Counted from the stretch's first letter, positions 12,868 to 29,412 are shown. The stretch: DNA of 64,000 nt from Bigelowiella natans CCMP2755 (GCA_000320545.1 ADNK01000966.1:1-64000), one strand, 5' to 3'. Made by a program: numbers and translations. The notes: generated by a model not told the origin, from the letters alone.

Positions 12868-12900
<33 letters not shown>

Positions 12901-12948
12901 TGTGCGTACGTGCGTGCATGTGTGCATGTGTGCATGTGTGCATGTGTG

Positions 12949-12981
<33 letters not shown>

Positions 12982-13028
12982 ATGTGTGCATGTGTGCATG
13001 TGTGCATGTGTGCATGTGTGCATGTGTG

Positions 13029-13064
<36 letters not shown>

Positions 13065-13447
13065 AGTGGTTTTGTATGCATGTCCATCGTCGCCGAATAA
13101 GAGGAGTCTTGAATGCAATTACAACGAACATATCTGCATTGAAACCATACTCGAATGAAGGCCCTTGCCACGTCCAGAGGTAGTACTCAATATTCAACGC
13201 AAACTCCCACATCTAACGTGCAGGAGGAAGGGACATGAAGGAGCGATCAAAATGGTGAGCCAAAGGTGTCATGAATGAAAGTCTCGTGAACGGAAGAAAC
13301 AGAGCGAAATGCAACTGATGCTTCTTTTGTTGGAGCGACCAATTGTGGAAAGCCGTTCTCTCAAGAATTGTGCGGGGTTGTTGTGGTTTGCAGTGTGTGT
13401 ACGTGTGTACGTGTGTGTGTACACACATAAATACACACACACACACT

Positions 13448-13500
<53 letters not shown>

Positions 13501-15045
13501 CGTGTTATGTTCACACTGCCTGAGCTATAGGAGGCGGGTCTTTCTCAAACTGAAAACACGTTCTGCAGTAGCCAATATAGCCAATATACACATTCACATG
13601 TGTTATCATCATAAGGCCGCCAAGGCCAAAAACAGAGCAGAAATAAAAAGAAGGCTGCGTGAGATATAGAGGGAGAGGAGGGGGGGGATATATCAGAACG
13701 ACAGACCTTATGGATTCTAAAATGCTATTTGCAGTCTGATTTCGAGTGATGTTGCCTTAAGACAAACAGAGATATTATGTCGTTGCCACGATGTGCCATT
13801 ACCAACATTATTCTTCTTATTTTTGTAGCGATCGGTGATATGATGGGATGCTAGCGTTACCTACACCGTCCACATGGATTATGCAATCGTGAGTATGAGC
13901 AAATCCGTGAGAAGAGGAGGAGGATGGGGAGCGGGATTCTTCTGCTTCTTCGCATTGACTTGCCATCTCGTCAGTCGCAGGATCAGAATCCACAGCCAAG
14001 TCCCCGCTCTAACATATAGAATAGACGATAGAATAAACGAATCACTCACTTTCTTGCCTCGCTTTCCTGCCCCCCCTCTACCGACTAAAATGCTGTTGAA
14101 ATTCGGCATAATTTTGTGTCCTAGGTAAGGAACTGAACACAACTCTCTTAAGAGTTCTATTTCAGATGTCGGCGTGCACACATGTATATACAGAACCTAA
14201 GTACATACGCACACTTGCTTGAGACCAAATCCGACAGCTTTTTCATAATGTATAAAGGCGCTCTTATGAGACTGGGCTAACACGTAAAAACGAAGCCCTT
14301 TGCATCGATCATACCTCAAGATTTGCCGTTTTTATTTTCCATCGCGATAGGCATTTTTGGACGGCGCAAGATACTGTCTTGTTCGGGTGCCCTATATACC
14401 TCCTGCAGATATCAATGACATTTAGCGTAAACTGTGTACACATATATGCTGCCATCCACGAATGGCACTGCATTCCCCATCATCATGTCAACCTGAGCCG
14501 AGAAGCAACGCGGAAGGTCGTTCGGAGGCCTCGAAGGGACGTACGAATTGGCTGAGCACTAAGCTTTTTAATAGCATCCGCAGCGAGATCGGTTTGGTTT
14601 CGCTCAACTTTTGAAAAAACATAGTAGCATGCAACAGGGGTAAAATAAATATACAGATAAGGGAGGGTGGGGGAAATGGCCGGCAAGTGTGCAGCGTGAT
14701 AGATAGGTAGGAGGAGGCATATATAAATTTCGCTGGCAAGATCGACATAATGCTGGAAATTTCGACCTGCTCGTTTCATATCGTAGAAATAAAGATCTAG
14801 CTTCTGGCCCTTTTGCAGAGTAGCCTGAATATGTTGCAGTATATCGATGAACATTACGATCAGTGTCGAAATCGATCTTACGGCCAATCTATAGTTATAG
14901 ATTCCTCAAGACTTCCCGTTACCCCTGCTTTCCTACCGACCTCCTTTTCGGAGAACTTTGGGTCAAAACTGCTGGAAAACTTGACGGGGCCCTTCCTCTT
15001 TCCCAGTAAGCGCTGCCACTCGCGTCTTTTCAAGTGGATGGCCAT
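12442..15045 (-). CDS. Unrecognised multi-exon protein
   Basis: Several protein-like exons lie on the minus strand in order: 15045 onward (MAIHLKRREWQRLLGKRKG) to a donor at GCAGGG|GTAACG; about 14886-14735 (ILQHIQATLQKGQKLDLYF); about 14610-14490 (TDLAADAIKKLSAQPIRTS); about 14395-14335 (TRTRQYLAPSKNAYRDGK); about 14300-14215 (FIHYEKAVGFGLKQ); about 14165-14085 (IELLRELCSVPYLGHKI); about 14000-13860 (acidic and Ser-rich); about 12835-12775 (YWQKADNIRKVMRNSD); and the terminal exon 12638-12442 (REGIRVGKYMASEI, then a Lys/Glu-rich helix). Splice sites are plausible, but phases are not all closed, so a small exon may be missing. I do not recognise the family. Confidence 0.5.
12868..13061. repeat. 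Compound (ATA)n and (TG)n/(TGTGCA)n array
   Basis: An ATA triplet run (12868-12900) leads into an array alternating pure TG blocks with interspersed GTGTGCAT units to 13061. Another CA/TA tract lies at 13432-13497. The array is intronic in the unrecognised minus-strand gene. Confidence 0.95.
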
Positions 15046-15552
15046 GCCTACATCTTTCGGTGCCACGCCTCCCTCCCACACTGTTACTCTAATCATCGAA
15101 ATCATGAATATTATCGTCCCCCACCTACATCGCCAGCCGCTGCAGGCATCCCTTACGACCATTCGGACGGCGTGCCGATTGCCCGCAGCGGAGGAGAAGC
15201 GTTAAGAGCGATTTGAATAAATATGGCAGCGGCAAAAAAAACATGCGATTTCTTTCTGAATATAACGAAATATCCAAGTCGCAGAATGAAAACTCTCCTT
15301 GTCCGAATCGCCATTGCATCCTTGGTAAAAACCGGTATTCGAGATTGTGAGAGATTCCCCCTTCCCTCTCGGAACAAACAACGACAACGACACGAAACAG
15401 CATTGGAAACGGTCAGCCTCTGGAGGAGGGAAGACGACCGAAGAATGGCATCCAGGGCGTACGTGTGCCTTTTTTCCGATCACTGACCTTTACTTCTTCA
15501 ACATTCTTTCCCTTGATTATTCGCTGTGCAGTACTAACAGTGGGAACATCGA
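15046..15552. promoter_or_regulatory. Divergent intergenic promoter region
   Basis: About 500 bp separate two divergent genes (minus-strand start at 15045, plus-strand start at 15553). No TATA box or named element can be assigned. The TGCA/CATG-type island composition found at gene 3' ends is absent. Confidence 0.4.
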
Positions 15553-18996
<3,444 letters not shown>

Positions 18997-19069
18997 ACAA
19001 AAAGAATGCAGCTTGAATGGCTTTGAGTTTTTATCTTCCGTTACGGAGTATATGCACAACAGCGAATTT

Positions 19070-19820
19070 TGAATGACGTCTTTCCACATCAGCTCTACAC
19101 CGAAGCGGGGAGGAAGGAAATACTCCGGTCGAAGATGAAAGTATTACTTCGAGGCCTCTGTTCATCAAAAATGCTTATTGTGATTGCCGGACACCTAGAT
19201 TTTTCCTGTTTTGCACCCGTTCGTAAATTGTTTTTCAGCGTTCCATGGTGCAACTGCCGTGCATGCCAATCTGGATTCATTCAAATTTCATGACAGAACG
19301 ATTTCAAACATGTACGTGGTCAACACCAATGGGACATCAATCTAGCAATGCCAGAATGGGCTTCCGCGTGTGCATGAAGTCATTCTAATTGTGCCGACAT
19401 GCAGCTTGGCCAAGTGTGTGATGGAATTGAAGCGATCACACATCGCAGCACACACATGCAAGTGCGATGCTGAGCAAACTAACTGTGCAGGCCTAGAGGC
19501 ATGCATGCGATGCCAGCGCATGCGCAGTGGCATGTCACGTACTCGATCTGGCGTTTCGTCACACTCGACGTAGAGGGTGAACGACGTGCCGCACCAACAC
19601 GTACACATCTAGACATGCTTGCCACTGCATGTGCAAAAAAGCCATGCGAGTGCACATGACACAAATGTGCACGCATGCACCGCCGCCGCTTCCACCGCCA
19701 CGCATGCGACGCGTGCTTCATCAAGCAGCGCGTGCGTGTGCACGCACGCACAGACATGTCTAGTGTGCTAGGTGTGTGCAACACTTGCTCATTCGGACAG
19801 CTTGCACAAACACAAATTGG

Positions 19821-19873
<53 letters not shown>

Positions 19874-20000
19874 TGAAACCACAAAAAACAAGAACAATTG
19901 AATGGCTGTGAGCAAGCAGCAGCAGTGGAGCTCAACGCACCATTCGTGCATGATGCGAGTGAAGAAATGAATGAATGGAGTGCGTGAGGTCACTGATGCA
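19070..20000. other. CATG/TGCA-rich island after the coiled-coil gene
   Basis: After the stop at 18996, the sequence from about 19300 becomes rich in GCATGC, TGCACGC and CACATGC words. A (GA)n run lies at 19826-19872. Frames are short and show no domain. Confidence 0.6.
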
Positions 20001-20515
20001 GCTGAGATGATCATCGGAAGTGCCATCTCGTTCGCTTCCTCTCCAAAACAAAATGGACCTCCGAGGAAATGTTGAACCTGAGGCTACTGCAAGCGCAAAT
20101 GCAGGGATAACCTCCCAACGACAGCAGACGCATCAAAAAAAGGCCATCTCTTTTTTTGTTGTTGTTAATTTTATTTATTCGAGTACGCGAGTTGATGTCA
20201 GGCGGTAGTTTTCGGGAGCAATAAACGTGCATGTTGTTTCGTTAAGCGCAGCCCAGCAATCTGACCACCAGCCAACACCTGCCACAACCAAAAAAAAACA
20301 TCCAAAAGGGAGATCGGGTAGTTTATGAAAATGGATAGTATCCGCTTATATTTTTTTCCAATAATTGAAATGCGTTTTCCTTCTTACGTGATGCGACACG
20401 CGTAGCGGCAGCGTCACCAACCAGAGCGAAGCACAACGCAACGACGCTCGTCATATCTCCCCCCACACATTGAGGAAAAAACTAGCCCATCGCGGCCCCC
20501 CCAGCGGTAGTCGGC

Positions 20516-21802
20516 ATGGATTTCGCGCAACCGGCCTCCCTTGGCCTCATCTGCCTCATGATTCTCATGCAAGCGATCTTCACCGCAAAGGGCGTCCCAG
20601 CTTCCGCTCTGAGCTACAACTACAGAAGTAATAGACTTGAGTGTAGTAGCCCTGCGGATCCCAAACGCTTTTTTCATTCTGCAGAGATGTAACACTGCTT
20701 CGATTGTAGTTTGTCTGTTTGTTGAAACTAATTGTCCTCACGTTTTCACCCGGATGTGGCAAGCTGTTTGGGATCAATGGCAGCCCTGGAGAGGACTCTC
20801 TGCGATGGTTTGCCACATGGATCGCGCTCGGTGGTGGGAAGGAGGATTATACATGCTAGCAAACACCTTAGGCTTGCAATTTTCCAGCTTATTAGAATCC
20901 CAGGTAAAATGAATCATAATCCGTATCATTGAGTTGTAGCTGAATAACTACATGCCCGCCTCCTCCTCTGCCCTCCAGATCGGTTCTTTAAAGTACTTGA
21001 AGGCCCTTTACATGATCGTCATCCTGACTGTCTGGACAGTGATTCTATTCTGTCGCGGAATCATTCGTATCTCCAGAGGGGTTCGCCGTATGGAGCAAAC
21101 TAGACGTTTGATTCGGTCGCCATGGCAAGTTCGGGGTTTATCTTGGTGACTCAATCAAACATCCGTAAACCGCCATGCTCCCTTTCCCAACTCATTCCCA
21201 TTGGTGTTTTCAGCGCTATAATCGGGCTGCTCTCAATGCTTCCACTGGTCCGTCCAATCTATTCGGTTTCGGGGATGCACATGTCCACCTTGACGTTTGC
21301 AGCATTGTACATATCGTTGGTAATCTGGGTGATGCCTCGAGCGAACCTGCTCGTAGATATATTTGCCGCAGGAGTGGGGATGCTCCATGGATTAGGTAGA
21401 TTTGAACACTCGTGCATTAGTGTTGACAAACCGTAATCTCTTTGCGAATGGTGAGGGTGCGAGGAGGGGGGTTGCGAAGAAGAAAGGTGAGAGTAGGCAA
21501 TGCGATCGTAATTATTCACTCGCTGTTGCTTCATCCAGGATACTTTGATTGGTTCTCGGACTATTTATTTTTCTCGTTGGTGGGTTGGACGGCCGTGGCG
21601 TTCATCCTGAGTATAAAGATGCATTCGGGCCTGGACATTCCTTGGATCTTCATCGAGACTGACAACAGATGGACAGACGTGGTTGAGGCCCCAGTTCGCA
21701 CAGAGTTTGTTGACGGGTAGAGAGTAGCAATCTGAATTTCGGACCAAAGTTTAGAAATTGTTACAGACAGTATTCTGGATTCCAAGAGAAAGAGAGAGAG
21801 AT

Positions 21803-21854
<52 letters not shown>

Positions 21855-22167
21855 GTGGAGAGAGAATGAGGGAGCCAGAGTTTATGAGTGTATCTGTTCA
21901 GCCCTCGGTTCTAAAAGATCTCCATCATTCACATCGCATTTTTCTTCTTTTTTTTTTCCCCCCCAAGTCCAACATGATCTTGCTTGAAGGGCGACAAGGA
22001 GTTGGTCCTCAAATCATCACTGTGTTATGTGCTTCTGATTGAATGTTTTTAGGAGAGTTGAGTTCCACCCGTTGCCACCGGAGCAAAATAACAGCAATAG
22101 ACAGGAAGAGAACAATGATTTATTAGCAGAGGATGGAGGGGATGATGAAGGCATTGCATTGCTGTAG
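20516..22167 (+). CDS. 315-aa polytopic membrane protein, unrecognised family
   Basis: Six exons with closed phases: 20516-20627, 20710-20903, 20979-21145, 21214-21395, 21539-21716 and 22053-22167. A hydrophobic N-terminus (SLGLICLMILMQAIF) could be a signal peptide or anchor. A Trp-rich segment (MWQAVWDQWQPWRG) comes next. Membrane helices are visible at ALYMIVILTVWTVILFC, IIGLLSMLPLV, FAALYISLVIWVM and FFSLVGWTAVAFIL. The last exon is acidic and Asn/Gln-rich, ending DDEGIALL. A Trp/Asp-rich loop (DNRWTDVVEAPVRTEF) precedes it. I do not recognise the family. It is likely in an organelle or plasma membrane, with about four or five spanning segments. Exon 2 frame was chosen because only that frame links in phase to the membrane helix of exon 3. 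Confidence 0.7.
21799..21850. repeat. (GA)n microsatellite
   Basis: GA run in the last intron of the polytopic membrane protein gene. Confidence 0.95.
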
Positions 22168-22519
22168 CAAACCGTTTCACGATTGCGTTGTTATTCTGCA
22201 TGAAGATATTTCGTGTTCCTCAATATAAGTTATCTGTCAAACCATTCGCAGCAGCATGCAGCGACGGGGTACATGGCCATTCAGAAGAGCAAATCCAAAA
22301 GCCTTTTGCAAAGACACATACCTTCTTGATCGGCGGCGGCGCTCTGTATGCAGTCAAGCTAGAAAGCATCCTATTATTAGCGTACTACAGGTATTCGGGG
22401 ATCATATGACAGATGTGCCAGCGCCCAGCGCGCCCAGCATCAGCGTCGACAAACAGCTGGCTACATGGATAGGATCTAAACTAGTTCATTCGAAAACTGA
22501 TACGATGTAGCTAGTTTGG

Positions 22520-23000
22520 CAAGAATAATGCGCGCGGATAGCCTGTGATTTACTGCAATTAGTGAAGCACATCTGTTGATTCGCAATGGTCGGTGCATCA
22601 TGCTTGCATGCGCCATGCAGGCTCGTGGCTAATGAGCAGGTTGTATGATGAATGCGACAGCAGCATGCGCGAAGAATGGTGCCGCAACGTCGCTCAGCTC
22701 AAGTTGCCCGCCTGTACAACTTGTATACCTTACTACTTGCGCTAAGCACACATGAGCACATGCCCATCTAAGGCACACTTAAGGCTCCACAGTCTAGATG
22801 GTGAGCGTGGTCGCAATGTCATCATCATCATGCACACACCCGTCGTCGTCATGATCGACGCCGGTGCACTGCTGTTCAAGGTCCTTTAGCAGGCGACAGA
22901 TTTTCATGGACTGTGCTGCATGCGGTGCGTGTGAGACGGGTGTAATGAAGTGATCAAATCTGACATCTATGCATAATTATGTGCATATGTTATTGCACCG
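22520..23000. other. CATG/TGCA-rich island between convergent 3' ends
   Basis: It lies between the stop of the membrane-protein gene (22167) and the 3' end of the SET gene. GCATGC, CATGCGC, GAGCACATG and TGCATGCGG words are frequent. No coding signal is seen. Confidence 0.6.
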
Positions 23001-23460
23001 ACAACGGCTTGTGAATGTGGATACGCAGATGGCTAAGAAAATGAAGGCATCAACCAGGACACTATTTTGTCTGCATTTCAACTTTATGCTTTCGCGCACG
23101 GAGCAACAAGTCCGCGATCAGGTAACGTCTTGTGAGAGCCACGTTTCGATGGAGGAAAACTGGAGGTTGGCCTTCGGTTCTCCCCGGTTGGTGCTGAACA
23201 TACGCGTGAGGATGTGGTTAGAATTATACGATTGTACACGCGAATGAAGAGCTACCACCGTGAAGACAGCGTTAGTTTTGGCCAGGAAAGTTTCCTGTAG
23301 AGAATGGAGTTTGTAATATCATCTTCTGCCTCGTCGAAACGTGAGATAGCACCGGGGCACGTGCCCATTCTACTACTACATCTACTATTACTACTACAAC
23401 AACAGAAACTACTCTTGCTACTACTATTAACACAATGCCGGTGACAGGAGCACAGCACAC

Positions 23461-24527
23461 CTGAGCAGCTGCTCTGTCCAACATCTCCACATTCTCACTT
23501 TGTCCATCTGAGGGCAATAGAAGAAGATGCAGCATCATAAACACTGTTAGCTTGCTTTCGTCGTGGGAGCGAGCAATGGCATGCTCCCATCTGCTATGCA
23601 TAAGGTAATCTTTGAGGACAAACACACACACGCGGAAGCAGTGATAAAAACAGACGCACGTATGGAAGAGTGTCCTCACACCTAAATCATCCTGAAGATT
23701 CACGGGGTTATTGCTGCTGCTGCTGCTGCTGCTGCTTTCATCACGGGAGAGTTTTTGCTCCTTCCTCCGCCCCAAGATCCCTCGGCAATTCGCCTTTTGG
23801 TCATTATTATTATTATTACTACTACTACTACTACTACTATTATTATTGCATGCCATGAAGAATAGGGTTGCGCTTAGCTCAAAAAAAAAAAAATGTAAGA
23901 AAATTGCGGAATCGTCTCGCTCAAAGATGTAGCAATGAGCGTCAGTATCACTATTTACAACTACTAATACTACTAATGATAAGTTGAATACTACTGGTAG
24001 TACTCGAAGGCGGCTGCATTCCCCAAAATAGGTTTAATGATGCTTGCCTCTCTCCAAGCTGCTGCTGCTGCTACTACTAATACGACTACTTCTACTACTC
24101 TGCTAGTGTAAGCTGCTATTTGACCGATCCGCAATAGCACTTCTGCTCTTTAAGTCCCACACGCTTGAAATCATAGTCAAACGTCACCTCCGAACCTGCC
24201 CGACGCAATGATGGTAGAAGAGACGATTGCTAAGGCGATGATATACGTGCACGGACGTTCTCTTACGATGGCTAAGTAGTAGTAGTAGTAGTCATGCATC
24301 TGACCCAACCTGATGGGATGTGTTTTATAGCGAATATTCCGATCCGCTCGACTCCATCAACCGTCCATTTCTGTGTGGACAGACAGACAGCACACATTGC
24401 ACGGTGATGAGGACTTGACAATCACCACTAGTCAAAGGGTGCTCCAAGCTTTCCTAGAGTAATAGTTGAAGGAGCGATGTGCCGTCGGATCCCTGAGGCG
24501 CGGCCAATTTTGTCGCCTTCGTTGCTC

Positions 24528-24561
<34 letters not shown>

Positions 24562-24833
24562 GGTCATCGTCGTCATCTCTCCAACACTGGGCAAGGAGCA
24601 ATGATCGGTAAAGAGGACGACCTCGGCCTTGGCGTTCGGGTCGCAGCTATGGTTGATGAAGCGCGTCACTCCGCCCTTCTTCGTGGCGTCGATGGTGAGA
24701 TCCTTCTCGATATCTGGAAGATAGTGATGATGATGATGGTGATGATCAACAACAACCAAAACAGCAAACAACACAAATGCAAGCATGTGTGTGTGTGTGT
24801 CCTTTTTTATCACACATTTTCCAAGGGTAAATC

Positions 24834-24870
<37 letters not shown>

Positions 24871-25444
24871 GCAATGCCGATCTCGCAGCGCCGAATGAAG
24901 GCACCCTACCAAGAAGGTAGAAGTTCTCGTTATCTATATAGTCAGATTCAAGCCGTCGCTGCTTCTCGTTGTCATTGATGAGCTGTTTATGTTGCGAGTA
25001 AGTCAGTCAGTCACCGTATTGACCCTATGTGGAAGAGAGCTACAAGCCTCCTCTTCCTCATCAACTTCACCGCGAAGAGAAACAGCATCATCGAGTGCGC
25101 ATATTCAAAAAACCAAGAAGCGGGCAGGATAAAAGCTACGATGAGGATTTCACATTCTTTCACGCACGATAAGTGCATTTGTAGTGACGAACGACACATA
25201 TGCGCATGCTGTACCCTGTTTTCGCGATGAGAATGCTAAAAAAAGAAGGTGAATGCCTACCTCCCCGCAGTACTCCCCGATGAGCTGTCCAGGAACCACG
25301 TCCTCCAAGTTTACGAAACCCCATCTACAAGTATCATCGATCACCCTTGCTGTTGTCTTAGAAGAATGACATAAAATTGCGGTTGCAAAAGCATGCACGC
25401 TTACACACAAAACTGCACATAACACATGTTAAATGGGTGTGTCC

Positions 25445-25490
<46 letters not shown>

Positions 25491-26687
25491 GTAGTATATT
25501 ATACATAATATACACAATATATATATATATAATAACTTGTACGCATGTCTCTATGCTTGCAATCACGCTGTTACATCGAAAGACATAATCGTTCATTTGC
25601 TTCCACTGCTCATCTCACCCCTTTTTCCCCATGTACTCTATACGGTTCTCTATTAGCACGCGGCGCCTCAAACGCTGATTCAGGCACATGCCGCCCAGTG
25701 GACAGCTCTGAAGAACAACATCGAATGAACATATCAACGAGTCAATTCGGAATCCTCGGTGCCTTCATCACAGAGAACGGAATCACGACGATGAACTCGG
25801 ATTGACTCCTTTACAACGGCGCCCACACACACACAAATATACGTGCTACTGTCAGAGGACTCTATGTGAGCGATCTTCGCACAATACCTTATCGCACTCC
25901 ACCTTGATGGCGTAATTCAGACATTCTTCGCTGTCGCAGAAGAGAGCGGCGCTCTGGGGAGAACCGTGAATAGAACACAGGAAAGGGTTGCTACAATTAC
26001 ACCATGACAAGACGCATTGTTGATTTTGCAAGCATAGATGCGACGATTCAAATGTATTTTTGTTTTGGTGGTACGACAGCGTCGCAGTTGCATCTGTAGG
26101 CAGTATTCTTCCTCTTGGCCACAGCATATTGTGTCGATCTAATGAGAAGAGAATAACCATGCGTAAAATTTCCGATTCGATGCAAATCGCGCCATTTTAC
26201 GCGCGCCGCGCGAAACCTGCATTCAGTCAGGCGCTGGAACTTTGGAGGTTTTTGAAAGATAGCTTGCAGGCTGTTGAAGACGTGGCCATCTGCGGTGGGA
26301 GAAGGGGAGCATCGTTGTGACGAAATGAAGTCATAGTGGCTAATACAAGAATGTGAGTTCTCCTTCATCATCATTTTTATTCTCGTCGCTATTCTATGCC
26401 AGATAGAAGGCGTATGACCTCGGCTTCGGAAGGAAAATTTCGGAGAAGGTCTCTCGGTTGATGATGACGAGGCTTTGGTTTTCGTCTGCAGTTTGAATTC
26501 CCAGCCGTCGGGCACTCCTTCTTGTGCCTAGCATAGTTGTTGTTGTTGTTTCTTTCAGGTCGCTCAAAGTGGTGCAACAACCGATTCAACCAATCTCTTG
26601 TGTTAATACGCAAGCCACGCACCCATTTGACCCATCTTCCTCTCGGTGCACCCCCTACGAGTTGCAAAACCAAACCCAAGCACAGAT

Positions 26688-26742
<55 letters not shown>

Positions 26743-26871
26743 AGGAAGGGGGGGGCGGGTGAGGAGGTAGTTTGAATTGATCGAAGCCTCACCCGCTTCG
26801 ACATGAGTAATCCTTCTGGCCCAGTGGTCCTTCAATGGAGCTGTGAAGGCCTTTCGCTTCCGCCGCGTCAT
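23461..26871 (-). CDS. AWS-SET-postSET histone lysine methyltransferase (SET2/ASH1/NSD group)
   Basis: Exons, phases agreeing: 26871-26793, 26527-26419, 26138-26075, 25953-25888, 25707-25619, 25324-25261, 24982-24910, 24713-24622, 24370-24310, 24195-24125 and 23793 onward. The AWS zinc motif reads CNC, CDSEEC, EC, CPLGGMC. The SET core has GWGFVNLEDVVPGQLIGEY, DYIDNENFYLL, the cofactor/catalytic block RFINHSCDPN, WTVDGVERIGIFAIKHIP and FDYDF. The post-SET motif is CYCGSANCRGILG. AWS placement implies the H3K36-type (SET2/ASH1/NSD) group by family knowledge; the actual lysine is not provable here. The protein is compact: about 80 residues precede AWS, and no PHD, PWWP or bromodomain is seen. 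It should act in the nucleus. A Ser-rich tail follows post-SET, and a further exon (about 23602-23461, LDRAAAQ) is likely, but its phase is open. Confidence 0.88.
24525..24872. repeat. (ATC)n and (TTG)n triplet runs in SET gene introns
   Basis: ATC run at 24525-24560 and TTG run at about 24834-24871. Both are in introns of the SET gene. Other intronic repeats in the same gene are (TA)n at 25448-25487 and (GA)n at about 26693-26735. Confidence 0.9.
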
Positions 26872-27128
26872 GGCAATGGCTGTTCTCCCGTCGAACGCCT
26901 TGTCGTTCCGAGCGAGGCTAAAAAAGACTGCGACAAAGAAATCCATTGTGTTTATATGGTGCGACATGCACTTGTGATTGTTTTAGGCAAAATTGACACG
27001 CGTTGAACACTGTTAGCCGGAAAAAGAATGTCGGCCGTCAAGTGAGGGGTCCTGACACATAGGAGCATCAATCAATATCAGCAGTGGGGGCAGCACCTAT
27101 CCGCAGCCAACGGGGCAAAAATCAAAAC
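26872..27128. promoter_or_regulatory. Divergent promoter between the SET gene and the sorting nexin
   Basis: Only about 257 bp separate the two start codons, so both promoters must share or overlap this region unless 5' exons are non-coding. No canonical TATA element is obvious. It lacks island composition. Confidence 0.45.
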
Positions 27129-29379
27129 ATGATGGTTCTGCTCGTTACGGTGTTGCTGAAGGTGGTGTTCACGGCGGTGGCGAGCGGCCTCACGGGTACT
27201 TGTTTTCTATCACACGGTTCTCCATTTCTTGAGCAGAATATCAATGACTCCTTCCTTCGGTGGTTTCAGTGTTGGCCTTGGTGACTTTAGTCCACAGGCC
27301 CCGGAAGAGGAAAAGAGGTATTATCGCTGTGCAATATCATCACCAGCATACCCCTATCAACCAATCACTACCATTTTCACATCATCAAACCTATAATCGG
27401 ATAAATGTTGTGTTGTGTTGCGAAGGGGATGACGAATCAGCCCTAACACTCCGTGAACGGTAACCATAGCTACGCTCTCTTCTTCGCATCGTCTTTTGTT
27501 GACAAGGCTTTCATGCGTTCAGGCTCAAGCGCGAGAGAGCCCGTACGATGGCCGTAGAAAGGGTATGATTGATGATGATGGAGATGATGATGATGATGAT
27601 TTTCACGGAATTCTTGCAGCAAGTTTCTGAGCTTTTGCTTGTGGTCATGTCACGCAGGAGCTCCAGTTCATCTCGGAGTACATCATACGCGATTTCATCG
27701 AGTACTGGTACGACGATATGTCCGACAACCAGGAGTTCGGAAACAACATTCGATGGCTGCTCGAGGTATTTAACTTCGGCCTCCACTCTCCCCCCCCCCC
27801 CCCCTCCTCTCCCCTATGATTACGTAATGGTGGTTTGTCTACTCACAGCAATTGGTGTACCTCTCGATGTCACGGGTGTTGAGGGTTGACTGGACGGCGT
27901 TGTTCTGTCGGAAAGTTGTTTCGACTATCGGGTGAGGAGTGTGCTCCTTTTCTGTCTGCCAGTTTTGTCTTTGCATTAAAAAATAAACGGAGAGAAAAAG
28001 AAGCGAACCAACGAGTAGAGTGTATGTGTGCAAGTGGTTTGTGCGTGCAATCGTATGTAGTCTCTTCGTCCACGCATCTTCAAGGTTTTATTTGCAGAGG
28101 ATTCATGTAGAAGTGGTGTGGTAGGCACTACTCTCCCCCCTTCCATAAACACTTAATTCTACAATTATTAGGGATATGCTCCTAATTTACAACAAGGCTT
28201 CCTCAATCGACGTTCTGGGCGACACACATCGTCTGCCCCCGGGTTGTCCTCCTTCATTTAACACTAATATCAACTTTCCTGAACACTTGCGTGCCAATAT
28301 ACTGAAGTTCCTTTGGCGTGTCTTCTGCTGCCGCCACTTACTGCCTTGACGATGTTTTTGTTTGGTCGCTCGTCTTCTTCCAGGGGACAAGAGGCGTGTT
28401 GCTAAGGTGGAGGCCTATCTGAAAGAGAACTACACCTTTCACGATGCGATCGAGAATCAGGTAGGAGAAGTGCACCCGACAAAGTTATTGGTGGCGCTCA
28501 TTGGTTGTGTTTCAACATCTTGATGATCTTTCTTTCCTGCTCTATGCCAAAGGGACCATTCCTCCGCGACTTCTCCGAAGCGCTCATTGGCGGCCTGCTA
28601 CAGCCTCAGGATTACAGCTGTAACACCTTCCAGTCTTTCATTCGCGAGCTCATGGCGACAAAGGTGGTAGTAGCTGCAAGTAGCAGCAAGTAGTTGGTAG
28701 TCGTAGTAGTGAAAGGTGTTCGTTAGATTATAAACGGCCGCGCCCTCAGACCCCCCCTCTCTCTCCATCGTATGTGTTATTATCAATTAATAACATACAT
28801 GCACATAATCATTACCCCCTGCTAGCTGCTGAGCTCCGTGACAGCCTATGCCAATCCCTACTGGGTGAACTACGGACTGTGGTGCCTCCCCGACCTCCGG
28901 GCAAGAGCCACCGCTGGAAACAACAACAACGGCGGCGACAACGACGCTGCCGAGCCGTACATCGGGCCTGGATACGGCCGGTCGGACGCACAGAAGGCGG
29001 CGGACAGGAAGCTGGAGGACAGGCTCGAGGCGTGGGAGACGGAGAAGAGCAAGCGGATGCACGATATGGAGGCGATGATGGAGGCCACGTTCGACCTGAA
29101 CAGGCACAACCTTGCCTTTGATGCGATGTGGGACCTCAAGATCGAGGGGATCCGCCGACTTGCGGAGCCGAAGCCATTCGTTTGCTACGAGATCTGCGTG
29201 AGGAATGGGGAGTACACGTGGCATCTCAATAAGCGCTATAGCGACTTCAAGCAGCTCCACACGCGCCTGAAGCGTCTCTGTCCAGGTAATCCCCCCCCCC
29301 CCCCCCCTCTCCTCTCTCTCTCCCACTCACACTTACACTCACATCTGTACGCGAAACAGTATGGGGTAGACACGCAAGC

Positions 29380-29412
<33 letters not shown>

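Noticed and set aside
12769-13171. Long open frames of His/Thr, Cys/Val/Met and Ile repeats on both strands.
   Set aside because: They are translations of the TG/TGCATG and ATA microsatellites and have no independent coding signal.
24430-24510. A degenerate SET C-terminus (NEGDKIGRASGIRRHIAP, then a stop) directly downstream of the NHSC exon.
   Set aside because: A better exon at 24370-24310 (WTVDGVERIGIFAIKHIP) with correct phase supplies the canonical SET sequence, followed by FDYDF and post-SET exons. The first reading lies in an intron, so the methyltransferase is not degenerate.
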